From Haliscomenobacter sp041740695 (GTDB lineage Bacteria > Bacteroidota > Bacteroidia > Chitinophagales > Saprospiraceae), in the NCBI RefSeq assembly GCF_041740695.1, contig NZ_JBGSLK010000001.1:55818-119817 (forward strand): a DNA stretch of 64,000 nt. Direction: 5' to 3'. The notes under the pieces were generated by a model. The model was given only the letters and a program-made list of their open reading frames with translations, had not been told where the DNA came from and did no database searches. This document shows positions 62,486 through 64,000 of this stretch, in pieces. A program made the position numbers and the translations under genes. The first letter of the stretch is position 1. Every line of letters starts with the position of its first letter.

Positions 62486-63819
62486 AAACAGCGGCATTTG
62501 CAATTTTTGATGTAGGGAAAACCAACAAAAAACTCTTGCTTTTTGATGAGGAATTTCGACCCATCGAAGAGCAAAGCCAAATTTTTCCTGAAACCAGTGA
62601 TGCCGATGGTTTCCCTTGCGACGATTTGAGTTTGCTCAATTCCTGGTTGTTGGATCATTGGGAAAACCTGCGTTTGCGTTCGGATATCTTGCTCAAAGGA
62701 GTCAATTTTAGCGCCTACGGGGCAAGTTTTGTCCATCTGGATGCCCAGGGTACGGCGATTAGACCGGTGTACAATTATTTGAAGCCGCTGTCCGCAGACT
62801 TGCAAGCTCAGTTTTATGCCGACATCCAGCAACACGATGGGCAAGACCAGGACGCTTTTGCTGCCATAACCTGCTCGCCCATCATGGGTATGCTCAATTC
62901 TGGCTTGCAGCTCTACTGGCTCGCCTGCACTCAGCCAGAAGCTTTCCACCAAATCAAAACGGCCCTACACCTGCCGCAATACCTGTCCTATTTGTTGTCG
63001 GGAGAAAAATTCAGCGATTACACCTCCATTGGTTGCCATACTGCCCTGTGGGATTTTCAGGCGGGGGCTTACCATCCTTGGGTCAAACGTTGGGGGATTG
63101 AAGAAAAACTGGCTCCCATCACCAAAGACCCCATTGCTACGGTGAAGGATGGGGTAATGATTGGGGTGGGCCTGCACGATAGTTCGGCAGCATTACTGCC
63201 TTATTTATTGCGGGGAAAAGAACCCTTTTTGCTCCTGTCTACAGGTACTTGGTGCATCAACCTGAACCCCTTTAACGAGGAGCACCTGAGTCCACAGGCG
63301 CTGCGTTGTGATTGTCTGGCCTACCTTATGCCCAAAGGCAATCCGGTGAAAGCTTCCCGCGTCTTTTTTGGGCGGGAGCACGATCACCAGGTCGAACGGA
63401 TTGCCAAGCATTACCGCGTGGAGGCTGGTTTTTACAAAAAACTCAGTGGTCGTGAGCAGGTCAGCATCCAATCTGGTTTTGTGCCCGCTTGTATGGAAGG
63501 CACGGGGCCGGTGCTGGGCATGCAAAACGGCACTTGGGATTTTTCGACATGCGCTGATGCGATCACTGCCTATCACAGCCTGATGCGCGGTTTGATGGAT
63601 TTGTTAAAAATCTCCATTGAGCTGGTTGACAATGGAGTGCCAAAATTTTATGTCGATGGTGGTTTTGCCAAAAATCCCATCTTCATGCAACTGCTGGCCG
63701 CCGATTTTCCCAACAAACAAATTGAAGCGCTCGAATTCCACCAGGCCACCGCGCTGGGGGCTTTGATGCACTTGAAAAATGGGCAGGCTTATCAGCAGTC
63801 GATGCCACTTTTTACTTAA
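62482..63819 (+). CDS. FGGY-family sugar kinase (rhamnulokinase type)
   Basis: The protein has 445 residues. The N-terminal actin-like ATPase fold starts 'FAIFDVGKTNKKLLLFDEEF'; the second domain contains 'LLLSTGTWCINLNPFN' and 'FYVDGGFAKNPIFMQLL' (nucleotide-binding). FGGY kinases phosphorylate ketoses and polyols. Coupling to the isomerase predicts L-rhamnulose as substrate, although fuculokinase-like activity cannot be excluded. The next pathway enzyme (aldolase) is not in the window. Confidence 0.88.
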   Translation: MKTAAFAIFDVGKTNKKLLLFDEEFRPIEEQSQIFPETSDADGFPCDDLSLLNSWLLDHWENLRLRSDILLKGVNFSAYGASFVHLDAQGTAIRPVYNYLKPLSADLQAQFYADIQQHDGQDQDAFAAITCSPIMGMLNSGLQLYWLACTQPEAFHQIKTALHLPQYLSYLLSGEKFSDYTSIGCHTALWDFQAGAYHPWVKRWGIEEKLAPITKDPIATVKDGVMIGVGLHDSSAALLPYLLRGKEPFLLLSTGTWCINLNPFNEEHLSPQALRCDCLAYLMPKGNPVKASRVFFGREHDHQVERIAKHYRVEAGFYKKLSGREQVSIQSGFVPACMEGTGPVLGMQNGTWDFSTCADAITAYHSLMRGLMDLLKISIELVDNGVPKFYVDGGFAKNPIFMQLLAADFPNKQIEALEFHQATALGALMHLKNGQAYQQSMPLFT

Positions 63820-63835
63820 CTCACATTACGAAGTA

Positions 63836-63857
63836 AGCAGCTTCGCTGCTTTTTTTA
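63836..63857 (+). terminator. Rho-independent terminator after the sugar kinase
   Basis: AGCAGC and GCTGCT form a stem around TTC, followed by seven T, 17 bp after the stop. It suggests that the operon ends here, with no aldolase gene directly downstream. Confidence 0.85.
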
Positions 63858-63878
63858 TAAACACGACGACCTTTAGGT

Positions 63879-63940
63879 TTGTAAAAAAGAAAAAGTTTAT
63901 ACATTAAGATAATAATCATGTATAGTTTTTCTTTTTTGGT
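63879..63940. repeat. A/T-rich inverted repeat near the window end
   Basis: AAAAAAGAAAAA..ATACAT and ATGTAT..TTTTTCTTTTTT pair as arms of a long A/T-only hairpin. It may mark a promoter region or the edge of an element outside the window. Confidence 0.5.
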
Positions 63941-64000
63941 TCTTTTTTCTTTTGTTAATTCCACAAAAAAATGTGGAAAACTTAAAGGTTAGTCTTGAAA

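Overview
The window comes from a Bacteroidota chromosome, most likely a Saprospiria/Haliscomenobacter-type filamentous or surface-living heterotroph. The evidence is a SusC/SusD pair, a GLPGLI protein, a 7TM-DISM histidine kinase, a SprB-repeat adhesin ending in a gliding/T9SS type B (CHU_C) domain, and repeated TAnnTTTG promoter boxes typical of the phylum. The species assignment is inference. I saw no tRNA, rRNA, CRISPR array, transposase or integrase.

Layout. 0-8.4 kb: a truncated lamin-tail secreted protein, rpmI-rplT, a peptidoglycan-hydrolase-like protein, a surface subtilase lipoprotein, a membrane-anchored AraC regulator, an NTF2-like/PQQ sugar dehydrogenase fusion and an MtfA-type peptidase. 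8.4-12 kb: the Bacteroidota block miaB - sigma-54-type activator - LptE-like lipoprotein. 12-18.7 kb: an outer-membrane beta-barrel protein with a GLPGLI partner, a GH3 beta-glucosidase-type enzyme and a PepSY-type membrane protein. 18.8-45.7 kb: an accessory locus of modular secreted proteins surrounding a four-gene signalling operon (three histidine-kinase-like proteins and one LuxR-type response regulator). 45.8-52.2 kb: an RNase HI with a viroplasmin-type N-terminus, then a TolC/RND/MFP efflux operon. 52.4-59.3 kb: a small polysaccharide-utilisation set (SusC, SusD, GH2). 59.7-63.8 kb: a cation/proton antiporter and the start of an L-rhamnose-type catabolic operon (isomerase and FGGY kinase).

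The most unusual part is 18.8-45.7 kb. Secreted proteins are built by mixing a few modules. These are 80-100 residue repeats with a 'LDHPxLNGNPNA' core, an astacin-like zinc protease domain, a C-terminal 'VIGDTGG...EFNP' domain, a 'TGxDDLR' domain, a ricin-type trefoil and a beta/gamma-crystallin module. Two proteins carry intact astacin signatures. A third, with twice as many N-terminal repeats, has lost the HExxH residues and is coupled to a 2138-residue adhesin containing twelve exact-length 225-bp repeats. The kinase/regulator operon lies between the two groups of effectors, so regulation by it is a natural but untested hypothesis.

Several intergenic regions hold long inverted repeats of different sequence families. 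One, between convergent genes, has perfect 42-bp arms.
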